From positions 45,425 to 109,424 of the forward strand of contig JADFDM010000013.1 of NCBI GenBank assembly GCA_018262795.1: 64,000 nt of DNA, given 5' to 3'. Source of the stretch: Sphingobacteriales bacterium. GTDB lineage: Bacteria; Bacteroidota; Bacteroidia; Chitinophagales; LD1. Positions within the stretch are counted from its first letter, which is position 1. Each line of letters begins with the position of its first letter. The translations under genes were made by a program, and so were the position numbers. The notes under the pieces are model-generated. The model made no database searches and was not told the origin of the DNA. It saw only the letters and a program-made list of their open reading frames with translations. Below are positions 26,708 to 36,607 of this stretch, one piece after another.

Positions 26708-27703
26708 TTAGGCTCCCATCACCATTCTTAATCCGAGATAGGTCATGGCTCCCACAAGAGCAGAGGCCGGGATAGTGAGTATCCAAGCTACCACAATGTT
26801 ACCCGCAATTCCCCACCGCACGGCCGATAGGCGCTTGGTCATTCCCACTCCCATAATACTGCCGGTGATGGTGTGGGTCGTGGATACAGGAATTTTTAGC
26901 AGCGTAACAAAAAACAAGGTGATGGCACCGGCTGTTTCTGCACAGAAACCTTCAAATGGTTTGAGCTTGGTGATTCGCTGCCCCATTGTTTTTACAATGC
27001 GCCATCCACCGAGCAAGGTACCCGCGCCCATAGCCGAATAGCAGGCGAATGGAATCCAGTCGGGTAGAGCGTCTCCCTTCTTTACGCTTCCGGCAATTAA
27101 TAAACCCGCCCAAATAATTCCCATTGTTTTTTGGGCATCGTTGCCTCCGTGGCCAATAGAAAACAGCGCAGAGGAAACAAGTTGCAGCTTTCGGAAATAG
27201 CGATCTACCTTAGAGTTGGATACGTTTTTTAGGAGATTAATGACTACCACGGAAACGATGTAGGCAATCAATAAACCGATAATGGGAGCCAGCGGAATAA
27301 AGAGAAGCGTTTCCGTTACCTTTCCCCATACAATGGCATTGCTGCCCGCCTTGGCAAAAGCGGCTCCGGCCAATCCTCCCAACAGCGCATGTGACGAACT
27401 GGAGGGAAGCCCCCACCACCAAGTGGCCAAGTTCCATACGATGGCTCCCAACAAGGCGCTCATCAAAACCGATTGTGAAAGCACTTCTTCGGCCACCATT
27501 TTCTTAATCGTTTCGGCCACTCCGTGTTCTTTAAAAAAGAAGAAGGCTACAAAATTGAAGAAGGCTGCCCAAACCACCGCCTGCAAGGGGGTGAGCACGC
27601 GGGTGGAAACAATGGTAGCAATCGAGTTTGCGGAGTCGTGAAACCCGTTGATAAAATCAAAAATTATTGCGGTAGCTATAACAAGAATCAGGAGAATTTC
27701 CAT
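26708..27703 (-). CDS. PiT-family inorganic phosphate transporter
   Basis: 331 residues with about ten transmembrane helices. The two family-signature repeats are present: FINGFHDSANSIATIVSTRV at the N terminus and the second GGNDAQKTMGIIWAGL, followed by KIPVSTTHTITGSIMGVG, the C-terminal PiT motif. These proteins take up phosphate (often metal-phosphate) by proton or sodium symport at low affinity. Eight bases separate it from the upstream DUF47 gene, forming the classical two-gene unit. Confidence 0.95.
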   Translation of the reverse strand: MEILLILVIATAIIFDFINGFHDSANSIATIVSTRVLTPLQAVVWAAFFNFVAFFFFKEHGVAETIKKMVAEEVLSQSVLMSALLGAIVWNLATWWWGLPSSSSHALLGGLAGAAFAKAGSNAIVWGKVTETLLFIPLAPIIGLLIAYIVSVVVINLLKNVSNSKVDRYFRKLQLVSSALFSIGHGGNDAQKTMGIIWAGLLIAGSVKKGDALPDWIPFACYSAMGAGTLLGGWRIVKTMGQRITKLKPFEGFCAETAGAITLFFVTLLKIPVSTTHTITGSIMGVGMTKRLSAVRWGIAGNIVVAWILTIPASALVGAMTYLGLRMVMGA

Positions 27704-27711
27704 TCGGAGGC

Positions 27712-28359
27712 TTAAGAATTCTTTACAAGTATTGACTCAATCACGTTTGCTACATCTTCGCATTTGTCAGTAGCGGTTTCCATATTGGCAAGCACCTCTT
27801 TCATTTTAATCACTTTTACAGCATTGGTTTCGTTGTTGAGCAGGTCGGCAATGGCTCCATCAAAAATATCATCCGCATGGTTTTCGAGGCTATTGATGCG
27901 CACAATAGCTTCGCGAATACGAATCGGGTTGTTCATGTTTTCCATATTGGAAACAGCCACGTGAATTTCCTTAGCAGATTTCTCAATAATCTCTGCCAGC
28001 TTTTTCATGGCAATAGTGCTCTCTTCTATCTTATAAAGATCCATTCGCTTCGAGGTGCCGTGAATAAAATCAACAATATCATCCAATGAGGAAGCTAAGT
28101 AGTGAATATCCTCCCGATCGAAAGGGGTAATGAAATTAGTGCTCAACTCAGTAAAAATATTGTGGGTAATATCATCGCCTACGTGCTCCAAATCAGCAAT
28201 CATTTTGTTTAGTTCCGCCCTCTTTTCAGGGACGGTGGCATTGACCAACTCGGTGAGTACTTTAGCTATTTCTACCAAATTCTCAGAGGACTTTGAAAAC
28301 AGCGTGAAGAATATCCGATCGCGAGGAATGAAAAAGGCTAAGATTTTGTTAAAGTTCAT
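27712..28359 (-). CDS. DUF47/PhoU-like accessory protein of the Pit system
   Basis: 215 residues, all helical. Starts MNFNKILAFFIPRDRIFFTLF, and includes KMIADLEHVGDDITHNIFTELS and INSLENHADDIFDGAIADLL, the acidic metal-binding repeats of the DUF47 (PhoU-like) family. Such proteins are encoded with PiT transporters and are thought to control their activity. Arranged upstream of the pit gene with only eight bases between them. Confidence 0.93.
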   Translation of the reverse strand: MNFNKILAFFIPRDRIFFTLFSKSSENLVEIAKVLTELVNATVPEKRAELNKMIADLEHVGDDITHNIFTELSTNFITPFDREDIHYLASSLDDIVDFIHGTSKRMDLYKIEESTIAMKKLAEIIEKSAKEIHVAVSNMENMNNPIRIREAIVRINSLENHADDIFDGAIADLLNNETNAVKVIKMKEVLANMETATDKCEDVANVIESILVKNS

Positions 28360-28659
28360 CCGTAGTGGCTTATGTATTGAGGGCGAATATATTTTTAAAA
28401 TACCGAGAATCCCTTCTAAAAATATTCACATTTTTCACTCTAAAGGGATGCGAGCAGTGCTTTTCTATGGCTAAAAGGTTTTACCCAAAGTTTTAGTTAC
28501 CGAAAGAAGTACCTTTTTTCTCTACTTACAGGATGGATATAAAAGAGAACCTAGACATATTTGGACGGTAACCGGTTTAATGGGCAGCACTTAGTGTTTT
28601 TATGATAGTGGCTCGGTTGATTTTGAAAACCCCAGTTTATTAGAACTTCTTATCGCGAC
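28360..28659. other. Intergenic region upstream of the DUF47-pit unit
   Basis: Exactly 300 bases with no recognisable coding potential. It should contain the DUF47-pit promoter and the 3' end region of the M23 peptidase gene. I see no clear hairpin or consensus promoter. Confidence 0.35.
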
Positions 28660-30375
28660 TTACCAGTTGAACGTAACAGAATACTCTGCACTATTTCTTT
28701 TCTCATCGGTCACCACTACCTTAAACTGGTGCGCTCCGAGAGTTAATTCATTCGCAATAGTGTGTGTGAGTGTAGCGCTTTTTGCGTCATAATCAGTGAT
28801 CGTCCATTTGCCATCTATGTAGGTATCGTATTTTGAAATACCCGAAAGGTTATCAGAGATTTTAAGCAATATCTTTTTTTGGCTTCGCATGTTTTTACCG
28901 GGTAAAATATTGAGGGGAATAATTTTAGGCGGAACCGTATCTATCAATATATAATACCTGCCGAATTCTCTGACCTTTGACACCACAAATCCATTTTGAA
29001 ATTCACCTCCGGTATTGGAAATATTTCCCTTTTTATCGTAGCCGACCAACAAGGCTTTCGATTGTAATTCGGAGGGCAGATTTTCTGCTCTTACTGAAAT
29101 AGTAAAGCGACCGAAAAGCGGAATATCGCTACTCCCCACTTCGTGCCCCTTTGAAAAGATGCCAGCTTTAGCCGAAGTATCTACTGCATCAGTGAAATAA
29201 ACATCGTCAAAAAAAGTGCCTTCGGGGAAAATTAACCGAATGTCGGCTGTTGTAAATTCATTGGGTTGATTGTAAGCAAATTTTACACTATAAGAGAAAT
29301 CCATTTCTCTGAAAACATTGGCTCCGGTATCTTGACGAAGATCAAATTTTATGAAAGAAGTATTGCCCACAAAGTCTTGTACTTCTATCTGAATGGGGTG
29401 TACCAACCCATCACTCAAATCCACTACTCCTTGGTTCACCAGATTGCTGTAAATGGGGCAGTGGTTTCCCGGTTCCACAAAACACTTGTGAAAGAATTTG
29501 TGCGATTCATTTTTATAGATGGCGTAATCAATTTGGCTCAATACATAGCGGGTAACGCTGAATGATAATTTGTCCTGCTGGTATTCGTAAATCATCTGGT
29601 CGTTGTCAAACACCGTCATGTTATATATGCCGAGCGTGTTGGTAGAGCCGCTCATGCGATCTAAGGTATTTACAGAAAAGCCAACTTTTGATGCGTTGAG
29701 TTTTATGAGATATTCCTTTGGCACATGTAGGCCTTCGTGATTGTACAGTTTTACTCGGTAGTTTTTGCTCTTCCCTTTCAAGCTATCCATCGGATAAAAT
29801 TCGAGGAAAGAAACCTCCGGCTTCACTTCATCTTTTATCTGAATGCCGAATAGTTGGGGGTTATATACTTGGTCGTAAATATCTCTGATTTCGAAATGAA
29901 GATGCGGCCCACCGCTGCTTCCCGTGTTGCCGCTGCGGGCAATCACTTCTCCTTTTTTGACCGGAATTTCTGAAGCGGACAAACTGAAATCCACTGAAAA
30001 AGATTGTTTGGCATATTGCTCTTTGCGCAAGCGCTCCATGATCTGCGGAGCAAATTCTTTCAAGTGACCATACACGGTTACCCATCCGTTGGGGTGGCGC
30101 ACATACAGCGCGTTGCCATATCCTGAGGGAGAAACATTGATGCGGGTAATGTATCCATCTGCTGCGGCATATACTTTTAATCCTTCCACATTATTGGTTT
30201 TAAAATCAAGCCCGGTGTGAAAGTGAGTGCCGCGCGGCTCTCCAAAATTTCCCGAGAGGGTAAGTGGAATATCTAAGGGAGCGCGAAAATAATTTTGTGG
30301 ATATACAACTGAATCATTGCCGGGGGCAGCAAACGAATGAAGCATCGAGAAAACATATAGCACTAAGAAATTCAT
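28660..30375 (-). CDS. M23-family metallopeptidase (LytM-type) with C-terminal beta domains
   Basis: 571 residues; signal-like N terminus (MNFLVLYVFSMLHSFAAP). The M23 domain occupies about residues 30-170: FGEPRGTHFHTGLDFKT (zinc His and Asp), VTVYGHLKEF, and GGPHLHFEIRD (H-x-H). An inserted segment separates the two halves. The remaining 400 residues are beta-rich modules with no recognisable enzyme motif, possibly cell-wall or surface binding. It is predicted to cut peptidoglycan cross-links outside the inner membrane. The 17-base gap to the upstream LOG-family gene suggests an operon. Confidence 0.9.
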   Translation of the reverse strand: MNFLVLYVFSMLHSFAAPGNDSVVYPQNYFRAPLDIPLTLSGNFGEPRGTHFHTGLDFKTNNVEGLKVYAAADGYITRINVSPSGYGNALYVRHPNGWVTVYGHLKEFAPQIMERLRKEQYAKQSFSVDFSLSASEIPVKKGEVIARSGNTGSSGGPHLHFEIRDIYDQVYNPQLFGIQIKDEVKPEVSFLEFYPMDSLKGKSKNYRVKLYNHEGLHVPKEYLIKLNASKVGFSVNTLDRMSGSTNTLGIYNMTVFDNDQMIYEYQQDKLSFSVTRYVLSQIDYAIYKNESHKFFHKCFVEPGNHCPIYSNLVNQGVVDLSDGLVHPIQIEVQDFVGNTSFIKFDLRQDTGANVFREMDFSYSVKFAYNQPNEFTTADIRLIFPEGTFFDDVYFTDAVDTSAKAGIFSKGHEVGSSDIPLFGRFTISVRAENLPSELQSKALLVGYDKKGNISNTGGEFQNGFVVSKVREFGRYYILIDTVPPKIIPLNILPGKNMRSQKKILLKISDNLSGISKYDTYIDGKWTITDYDAKSATLTHTIANELTLGAHQFKVVVTDEKRNSAEYSVTFNW

Positions 30376-30392
30376 TAGTAAGCTCCGGTTGG

Positions 30393-31076
30393 TTACAGCC
30401 TGAGATTGGGTTTCAAACTCTTTTCTTCATAAAACTGGTTGATGATTTGGATAACCTTGTCGGGGCTGTCGGTGAGGTGAAACAACTCCAAATCTTGTGG
30501 GCTGATGTTGTGTTCCTTCTCCAGCATGGTGGTTTTTATCCAATCCAATAAGCCTCGCCAATAACTCTCACCTATAAATATAACGGGAACAGGATCTGAT
30601 TTTTTAGTTTGAATTAAGGTGATGGTTTCAAACATCTCATCCATAGTGCCAAAGCCTCCTGGCATAAATATGAATGCCTGCGCATAGCGGATAAACATCA
30701 CTTTTCGAGCAAAGAAATATTTGAAGATGAGCAGCTTGTCGGTATCCACGTAATCGTTACATTTTTGCTCATGTTCCAACTCAATATGCAAGCCTACTGA
30801 TTTGCCGTTTGCCTTTTTAGCTCCCATATTTCCGGCTTCCATAATGCCGGGGCCACCACCTGTTATAATGCCATATCCTTCCTTAGCCAGTTTTTCACTT
30901 ATTTCTATAGCCAGTTGATAATAAGGGTTTTCAGACTTAGTTCGCGCGGAACCAAAAATTGAAATACAAGGTCCGAATTCTTCCATCCGTTCAAATCCAT
31001 CCACAAACTCGCTGATGATTTTAAACATACGCCAACTCGATTCTGCTTTAAATTCTGCCCAATCTTTACTTTTCAT
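30393..31076 (-). CDS. LOG-family (TIGR00730-type) Rossmann-fold protein
   Basis: 227 residues. Motifs of the LOG/lysine-decarboxylase-like family are GGGPGIMEAGNMGA and the diagnostic PGGFGTMDEMFE (P-G-G-x-G-T-x-x-E). Characterised members hydrolyse cytokinin nucleotides or other nucleoside 5'-monophosphates to the free base and ribose 5-phosphate; whether this one does is unknown. Length is on the larger side, with an N-terminal helical extension. Follows the symporter gene after 11 bases and precedes the M23 peptidase, all on the minus strand. Confidence 0.92.
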   Translation of the reverse strand: MKSKDWAEFKAESSWRMFKIISEFVDGFERMEEFGPCISIFGSARTKSENPYYQLAIEISEKLAKEGYGIITGGGPGIMEAGNMGAKKANGKSVGLHIELEHEQKCNDYVDTDKLLIFKYFFARKVMFIRYAQAFIFMPGGFGTMDEMFETITLIQTKKSDPVPVIFIGESYWRGLLDWIKTTMLEKEHNISPQDLELFHLTDSPDKVIQIINQFYEEKSLKPNLRL

Positions 31077-31087
31077 TTGCCCTTGTT

Positions 31088-32569
31088 TTAAGTTTTTTTG
31101 ATTTCGCTCTTAGAAAACATAAATAGTCCTATAAAGGTTATCAATCCATTTATCGCCAGCAATTCAAAGCCGAATTGATACCCATTCAGCCACTGTGCGG
31201 AATGGTCGCTTAATATCCAACACAATGCGGGTGATATTAAACATATTAAAGGAACAAAGCGCTCTTTCGTTTTTCGTTCAGTAAACATTCCGAAGGCAAA
31301 CAAACCCAGCAGCGGCCCGTAAGTGTAGGCGGCCACTTTCAGAATAGTCCAAATTACCGAGGCCTCGATCAGTTTTTGATAGAGCAGAATCAGAATGATA
31401 AATAAAATGGTGATGGTTACATGCACGGTTCTTCGGATAGCAGTTCTTCGTTTTTCATCCCAGTCGTTTCTTTCTTTCATATTCAGGATGTCAATACAGA
31501 AAGAAGAGGTGAGTGCCGTGAGCGCCCCATCAGCGCTGGGGAAGAGTGCGGAAACTAAGCCCACTGTAAAAATTAGTCCGGCAATGGGCGGCAGATGTTG
31601 AAGCGCCACCGTTGAAAAAGTTTCGTCCCCTTTGATTGGATAGGGAATTCCTTTCATCTCCATAAATACATACAGCGCGCCCCCTAAAATGAGAAACAAC
31701 AGATTTACCAGTACCAGAATAACGCTGAATAACATCATGTTTTTCTGCGATTTCCCCAGCGTGCTGACGGAAATATTTTTCTGCATCATCTCTTGGTCGA
31801 GGCCGGTCATGGTGATGGTGATGAATGCCCCACCGATTATCTGTTTAATAAAGAAGGTGCCGCTGCGCCAGTCGGCAGTTTGAAAAGTTTCGGTATATCC
31901 CTTTGCGCCAATAGCTCCAAGCAGTTGCGAAAAGGAGAAACCGAGTTCGCGGTGAATCAGCACAAGGGTGATGATGAGCGCCAAAATCATTCCGGTGGTT
32001 TGCAGCATGTCCGTCCAAACAATAGTTTTTACCCCCCCTTGAAAAGTGTACAGTAAAATCATGAAGAGGATAACAGCTACCGAAACCGAAAAAGGAATAC
32101 CTACCGCACCAAAGAGGAAGTGTTGTAACACAATTAGCACCAGATAAATTCGAATAGAAGCTCCCAGCGTGCGCGAAAGAAGAAAGAAGGCTGCTCCGGT
32201 TTTGTAACTTGTATTTCCTAAACGATCTTTTAAATAAGAATAAATGGAAGTGAGGTTGAGCCGATAATAAAGTGGGAGCAACACAAATGCAACAATTGCG
32301 TACCCGATAAAATAACCGATCACCACTTGCATGTAGGCAAAGTGTTTAACGTTCACCTCGCCCGGTACGCTCATAAACGTGACCCCACTCAGCGAAGTGC
32401 CAATCATTCCGTAGGCAACTATCAGCCAGTTACTTTTTCGCTGCCCTATAAAAAACGATTCGTTATCGGCTCCGCGCGAAGTATAGAAGGCTATGACTAA
32501 GAGTAGCAGGAAATAACCGATGACAAAGGCGAGAATAAGTTCTGAGGACAAATGACTTGTTTTGGACAA
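31088..32569 (-). CDS. Sodium:solute symporter family transporter
   Basis: 493 residues with about 13 transmembrane segments. LIVAYGMIGTSLSGVTFMSVP, a TM1-2 region, and SALFPSADGALTALTSSFCID (the sodium-site-bearing helix of the SSS family) are present. The substrate is not visible; related Bacteroidota proteins are often annotated as transporters of sialic acid, sugars or nucleosides. It is a membrane-spanning carrier driven by sodium. It lies upstream of the LOG-family gene (11 bases) and 75 bases downstream of galE, all on the minus strand. Confidence 0.9.
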   Translation of the reverse strand: MSKTSHLSSELILAFVIGYFLLLLVIAFYTSRGADNESFFIGQRKSNWLIVAYGMIGTSLSGVTFMSVPGEVNVKHFAYMQVVIGYFIGYAIVAFVLLPLYYRLNLTSIYSYLKDRLGNTSYKTGAAFFLLSRTLGASIRIYLVLIVLQHFLFGAVGIPFSVSVAVILFMILLYTFQGGVKTIVWTDMLQTTGMILALIITLVLIHRELGFSFSQLLGAIGAKGYTETFQTADWRSGTFFIKQIIGGAFITITMTGLDQEMMQKNISVSTLGKSQKNMMLFSVILVLVNLLFLILGGALYVFMEMKGIPYPIKGDETFSTVALQHLPPIAGLIFTVGLVSALFPSADGALTALTSSFCIDILNMKERNDWDEKRRTAIRRTVHVTITILFIILILLYQKLIEASVIWTILKVAAYTYGPLLGLFAFGMFTERKTKERFVPLICLISPALCWILSDHSAQWLNGYQFGFELLAINGLITFIGLFMFSKSEIKKT

Positions 32570-32644
32570 AGTAAAGCCCTCGCAGCCGGAATAGGCACGC
32601 TGTTATAAATAGATTTTTGTGGAGTGAAGGGGTTTAAGGACAGG

Positions 32645-33673
32645 TTACTCTCCGGCCATGAGTTTTTCCCATTGCCAAGCAGTTGCCATCATAGAGTCGA
32701 GATCGCGTTTAATTTCCCATCCGAGTGCTTGACGGGCTTTGTTATTATTGGCATAAATGGCTACCACATCTCCCGGTCTGCGTTCGCCCATTTTATAAGA
32801 AAGTTTTTCTCCACTTACTTTTTCAAATGACTGGATGGCCTCTAAAACGGTTACTCCATTTCCGGTGCCAAGATTAAATACCTCTACGTGATTGATTGGC
32901 CACTTACTTTCGTTCAGATATTGAATGGCTTTAGTGTGGGCATTGGCAATGTCCATTACGTGAATATAGTCGCGAACACAAGTGCCGTCACGAGTATCAT
33001 AATCGGTCCCAAACACAGTAAACTCTTTGAATTTGCCAATGGCTGTACCGGTAATTCGGGGAACGACCGCAGTGATCAACTCTGAGGTATCTTCTCCCAA
33101 CTTTCCGCTTTCATGTGCTCCCACGGGATTGAAATAACGCAACAACACAAAACGACCTTGCGACTTTTTAGCCTGTGCCCGTATGATGGCCTCGCCCACT
33201 TGTTTAGTATGTGCATAAGGCGACTCAGCCGGAGCAAAAGGGGTTTCTTCGGTCACGGGCAAATCAGTGGTGTTGCCGTAAACAGAACAAGAAGATGAGA
33301 ATACAAAATTCTTTACTCCAAACTCTTCAGCCAGTTCTAAGAGATTAATAAGTGAGTCGAGGTTGTTACGATAATATAGGAGTGGCTTTTCTACCGACTC
33401 GGGTACCGATTTAAGTGCTGCAAAATGAATGATGCCATCAAATTCATGCTTCTCAAACAACTTCCTGACTGCTTCCTTATCGCATAGGTTGGTCTTGTAA
33501 TTAGTAAAAGGTTTTTGAGTAATGCTCTCTATACGATCAACGGTCATTTCCTTAGAGCGGATTTGATTATCAATGCTCACTACTTGCAAACCATTATCTA
33601 TCAAATCTACTGCTGTATGTGACCCTATGTAACCGGTGCCTCCGGTAACCAGAATTTTTAATGCCTTTGCCAT
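32645..33673 (-). CDS. galE: UDP-glucose 4-epimerase
   Basis: 342 residues. N-terminal NAD-binding ILVTGGTGYIGSHTAVDL (Gly11, Gly14, Gly17), FSSSCSVYGN, the catalytic S-P-Y-A-H-T-K (Y-x-x-x-K), YFNPVGAHESGKLGED and the C-terminal NLGTGNGVTVLEAI are characteristic of GalE. It interconverts UDP-glucose and UDP-galactose (possibly also the N-acetyl forms) and so supplies surface polysaccharide or LPS precursors. Seven bases separate it from the upstream epimerase/reductase gene. Confidence 0.95.
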   Translation of the reverse strand: MAKALKILVTGGTGYIGSHTAVDLIDNGLQVVSIDNQIRSKEMTVDRIESITQKPFTNYKTNLCDKEAVRKLFEKHEFDGIIHFAALKSVPESVEKPLLYYRNNLDSLINLLELAEEFGVKNFVFSSSCSVYGNTTDLPVTEETPFAPAESPYAHTKQVGEAIIRAQAKKSQGRFVLLRYFNPVGAHESGKLGEDTSELITAVVPRITGTAIGKFKEFTVFGTDYDTRDGTCVRDYIHVMDIANAHTKAIQYLNESKWPINHVEVFNLGTGNGVTVLEAIQSFEKVSGEKLSYKMGERRPGDVVAIYANNNKARQALGWEIKRDLDSMMATAWQWEKLMAGE

Positions 33674-33679
33674 AAAAAA

Positions 33680-34621
33680 TCAGTAATTGTATTGCCCGCT
33701 TTCAATCGTTTTGCGAATACCTTCTTCAATGGTCACCATTGGTCTTCCCAATAATTCCTTCATTTTAGAAATGTCGGGTTTTCTGCGGGTCATATCGCCT
33801 TCTGCTAGCGGAGCTGCGTGAACGATTTCAGATTTTGAGCCGGTGATTTCGATAATGAGTTTTGCCAGTTCGAGAATTGTCACTTCAAAATCGCTGCCGA
33901 TGTTTACGGTGTCGTTGATGTGTAATTTATTCGTCAAAGTTTTAACGCAGGCCTCTATATTGTCTTCGCGATAGCAGAAGGTTCTGGTTTGAGTGCCATC
34001 GCCATAGATGGTAATCTTAGAATTGTTGAGGGCTGATTTGATAAATCGCGTCATCACGAAATCGCTGCTTTGCTTCGGTCCGTAGGTGTTAAAGAAACGG
34101 AAGATGGTATAGTTTAAATCAAACTCCTGTTTGTAAGAACGCAAGAAAGCCTCTCCTACATTTTTTACCACGGCATAGGGCAAGCGAGAATTGAGAGGAG
34201 TTGTCATTTCATTCTGCGGATGCTCAAACGGCTCGCCATATACTTCGGAAGAAGAAGAGAAGAACACTCTTTTTACTCCCGTATTCTTGCTGAGGTCGAG
34301 TATGTACTTGATGCCTTGAATATCGTTGAGTACCCAAGCCGGATGATCTAAGGTTCTTTTAACGCCCACCACCGCAGCATAATGAAAGATGTAGTCGAAT
34401 TTGTATGAGGTAACTACCGCAGAGATGTCGCGGTACTCGTTGCAGTTACATTTGATAAACTTCCAGTTTTCTTTTTTTCGACTGGGCAAGCGTTTGATAT
34501 TGCCGGTAGTCAGGTTATCTACTACCACCACAAAATTATTTTCGTCCTCAATCAACCTATCTACCAGGCAACTGCCAATAAATCCTGCTCCACCGGTAAC
34601 GAGTATCATCCTCTTCTTCAT
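33680..34621 (-). CDS. NAD-dependent nucleotide-sugar epimerase/dehydratase (extended SDR)
   Basis: 313 residues. TGGAGFIGSCLVDRL, FSSSSEVYGE, the active-site L-P-Y-A-V-V-K and FRFFNTYGPKQSSDFV are typical of extended SDRs in the UDP-glucuronate decarboxylase / GDP-mannose 4,6-dehydratase branch. Substrate is uncertain; it could act on a UDP- or dTDP-sugar. It is flanked by rfbA upstream (nine-base gap) and galE downstream, which argues for synthesis of a surface polysaccharide sugar. Confidence 0.85.
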   Translation of the reverse strand: MKKRMILVTGGAGFIGSCLVDRLIEDENNFVVVVDNLTTGNIKRLPSRKKENWKFIKCNCNEYRDISAVVTSYKFDYIFHYAAVVGVKRTLDHPAWVLNDIQGIKYILDLSKNTGVKRVFFSSSSEVYGEPFEHPQNEMTTPLNSRLPYAVVKNVGEAFLRSYKQEFDLNYTIFRFFNTYGPKQSSDFVMTRFIKSALNNSKITIYGDGTQTRTFCYREDNIEACVKTLTNKLHINDTVNIGSDFEVTILELAKLIIEITGSKSEIVHAAPLAEGDMTRRKPDISKMKELLGRPMVTIEEGIRKTIESGQYNY

Positions 34622-34630
34622 ACTTAATAA

Positions 34631-35488
34631 CTAAATAAGTTCCATTAAATATTTTCCGTAGCCACTTTTCATTAATGGCTCGGCCAATTTACGCAATTGT
34701 TCGTTAGAGATAAATTGCTGCCTCCAAGCCTCTTCTTCTATGCAGCCGACTTTCAGCCCTTGCCGCTGCTCAATCACTTGCACAAACTGCGAAGCCTGCA
34801 TCAGTGAATCAAAAGTTCCCGTATCTAACCAAGCTGTTCCGCGATCTAAAATTCCCACCTGTAGTTTCTCTCGTCTTAAATACTCCTTGTTTACATCTGT
34901 AATTTCATACTCGCCACGTGGACTGGGCTTCAGGTCTTTCGCAATTTTCACCACTTCATTATCATAAAAATATAAACCCGGTACCGCATAATTCGATTTG
35001 GGTTTTAATGGCTTTTCCTCAATTGAGATGGCCATTCCGCTCTCGTTAAATTCCACCACTCCATAGCGTTCAGGGTCTGAAACGTGATAGGCAAATACCA
35101 CCCCCCCATCGGGATCGGCATTCGATTTTAAAAGCTGATCAAGTCCCGTGCCGTAAAAAATATTATCACCGAGAATCAAAGCGACCTTGTCTTTGCCAAT
35201 AAATTTTTCTCCCAACACGAAAGCCTGCGCCAGGCCATTAGGCACTTCTTGTACTAGATATTGAAAATGACAACCGAATTGTTTGCCATCTCCCAGCAAG
35301 CGTTCAAAATTGGGGAGGTCGGTAGGGGTCGAAATAATCAGAAGTTCATGGATGCCTGCTTTCATTAAAACCGATAGCGGATAATAGATCATCGGCTTGT
35401 CGTAAATCGGCATTATTTGTTTGCTGATGGCATAGGTGATGGGATAAAGCCTTGTGCCGCTCCCACCTGCCAGTATTATTCCTTTCAT
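34631..35488 (-). CDS. rfbA: Glucose-1-phosphate thymidylyltransferase
   Basis: 285 residues, normal length. [18 protein letters not shown] is the nucleotide-binding signature, followed by [29 protein letters not shown] and [14 protein letters not shown], all diagnostic of RmlA/RfbA. It couples dTTP with glucose 1-phosphate to make dTDP-glucose, the first step to dTDP-rhamnose and related sugars. The later rml genes are not adjacent. It is the first gene of the rfbA-epimerase-galE group. Confidence 0.95.
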   Translation of the reverse strand: MKGIILAGGSGTRLYPITYAISKQIMPIYDKPMIYYPLSVLMKAGIHELLIISTPTDLPNFERLLGDGKQFGCHFQYLVQEVPNGLAQAFVLGEKFIGKDKVALILGDNIFYGTGLDQLLKSNADPDGGVVFAYHVSDPERYGVVEFNESGMAISIEEKPLKPKSNYAVPGLYFYDNEVVKIAKDLKPSPRGEYEITDVNKEYLRREKLQVGILDRGTAWLDTGTFDSLMQASQFVQVIEQRQGLKVGCIEEEAWRQQFISNEQLRKLAEPLMKSGYGKYLMELI

Positions 35489-35799
35489 AATTAACGCTTA
35501 CCGCCAACAAAGAAAATAATTTAGTCCGCAATAAAAATAATGTAGGCTCTTTACTTAGAGCCGGTTTTTACTAAAATGAAAAGCGGGGAATGGAAGAGTT
35601 TCTCAACTGATTCTAAGGGCTAAAATTCTGTGTTTAGTGCTATTCTCTTTCTTGCTTCTGTGTTTCTGCTGATGCTTTGAATTTATTTTGCGAAAAGTGA
35701 AACTCTTTTCGTGCTTACGAGTATAAGTCTAAAGGTCGTATTGTTTCCATCCCGGAATATTCGACCGGACACATTATTTAGAAACTAAAAATAGAAAGT
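35489..35799. other. Divergent promoter region between rfbA and the GIN-domain lipoprotein
   Basis: About 310 bases. It contains a hairpin GGCTCT (35545-35550) with AGAGCC (35557-35562) followed by GGTTTTT; no plus-strand gene precedes it, so a terminator role is doubtful. I see no clear consensus promoter. Confidence 0.35.
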
Positions 35800-36492
35800 A
35801 TGAGAAAGCTGTTTACTCTCGTCATTACTGCCGCCCTCTTGTCTGTCATCGTCACTTCTTGCACAAAAGAAAAAGAGGTGACCCCTTCCCTCAACAATAA
35901 TCGTTCGCTCAACGGCCCGGCTATTGATGTGGTGGTCAATCAAATACCCGTATCTCCTTTTACCGATGTAGAGAGCGATGCTGACTTTGAAGTGGTGATT
36001 GTTCCCGACTCAAAGTATAGTGTAGAAGTGCAGGCACCTGATTATGCTACTCTTGCCGGAGTTTCAGCTACAGTGACCTCGGGATCTTTAAAGATTTCCG
36101 GCCCGTCCACTCGCAGCACCATAGAGGATACAAAGACTAAAGTATTCGTACATACACCAGTGATAGAAAGAATTGTGGTAGGCAGAAAAGGCTCAATCAA
36201 TACACAAGGAAACTATACCAAGTTAGATGTTATAAAGATTGGGTCAGGTAGTGTGACTTTGAGCGGAACTACCAATATCCTCAGAATATTATCTATAGGT
36301 GCAGGAACGGTAGATGCTTCTAATATGCAAGCGATGGATGTAGTGGTGAATTCAAAGGGAAATGCCTCTACTACCGTAGCAGCCCAAAGCACACTGGAAG
36401 TGAAGTTGGGGGGCAATTCAAAGGTTTATTATTCAGGCAACCCCACCATTACTCAAGAGTTGAGAGGTAACAGCCAACTGATTCAACTATAA
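35800..36492 (+). CDS. Lipoprotein with GIN/DUF2807 auto-transporter-like adhesin head domain
   Basis: 230 residues. Signal peptide MRKLFTLVITAALLSVIVTSC with a lipobox Cys at about 21. The remainder has PVSPFTDVESDADFEVVIVPDSKYSVEVQAP, the opening of the GIN (DUF2807) domain, and repeated short beta strands (VIKIGSGSVTLSGTTN ...) that build a right-handed beta helix. Function is unknown; such proteins are common in Bacteroidota and anchored to a membrane. Precedes another lipoprotein gene by 115 bases. Confidence 0.88.
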   Translation: MRKLFTLVITAALLSVIVTSCTKEKEVTPSLNNNRSLNGPAIDVVVNQIPVSPFTDVESDADFEVVIVPDSKYSVEVQAPDYATLAGVSATVTSGSLKISGPSTRSTIEDTKTKVFVHTPVIERIVVGRKGSINTQGNYTKLDVIKIGSGSVTLSGTTNILRILSIGAGTVDASNMQAMDVVVNSKGNASTTVAAQSTLEVKLGGNSKVYYSGNPTITQELRGNSQLIQL

Positions 36493-36607
36493 AACTTACT
36501 TCTTCGTTACAATAGCAAAGGCTTCCGGCAACGGGAGCTTTTTGCGTTTTTAGATTTTCGGTTGTGGAATTTTGCGCCCTTCCCATCTTTTAAAAAACCA
36601 CACCGAT

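Noticed and set aside
35545..35570. Hairpin GGCTCT/AGAGCC with GGTTTTT
   Set aside because: No plus-strand gene precedes it and the minus-strand direction lacks a T tract; no function can be assigned.
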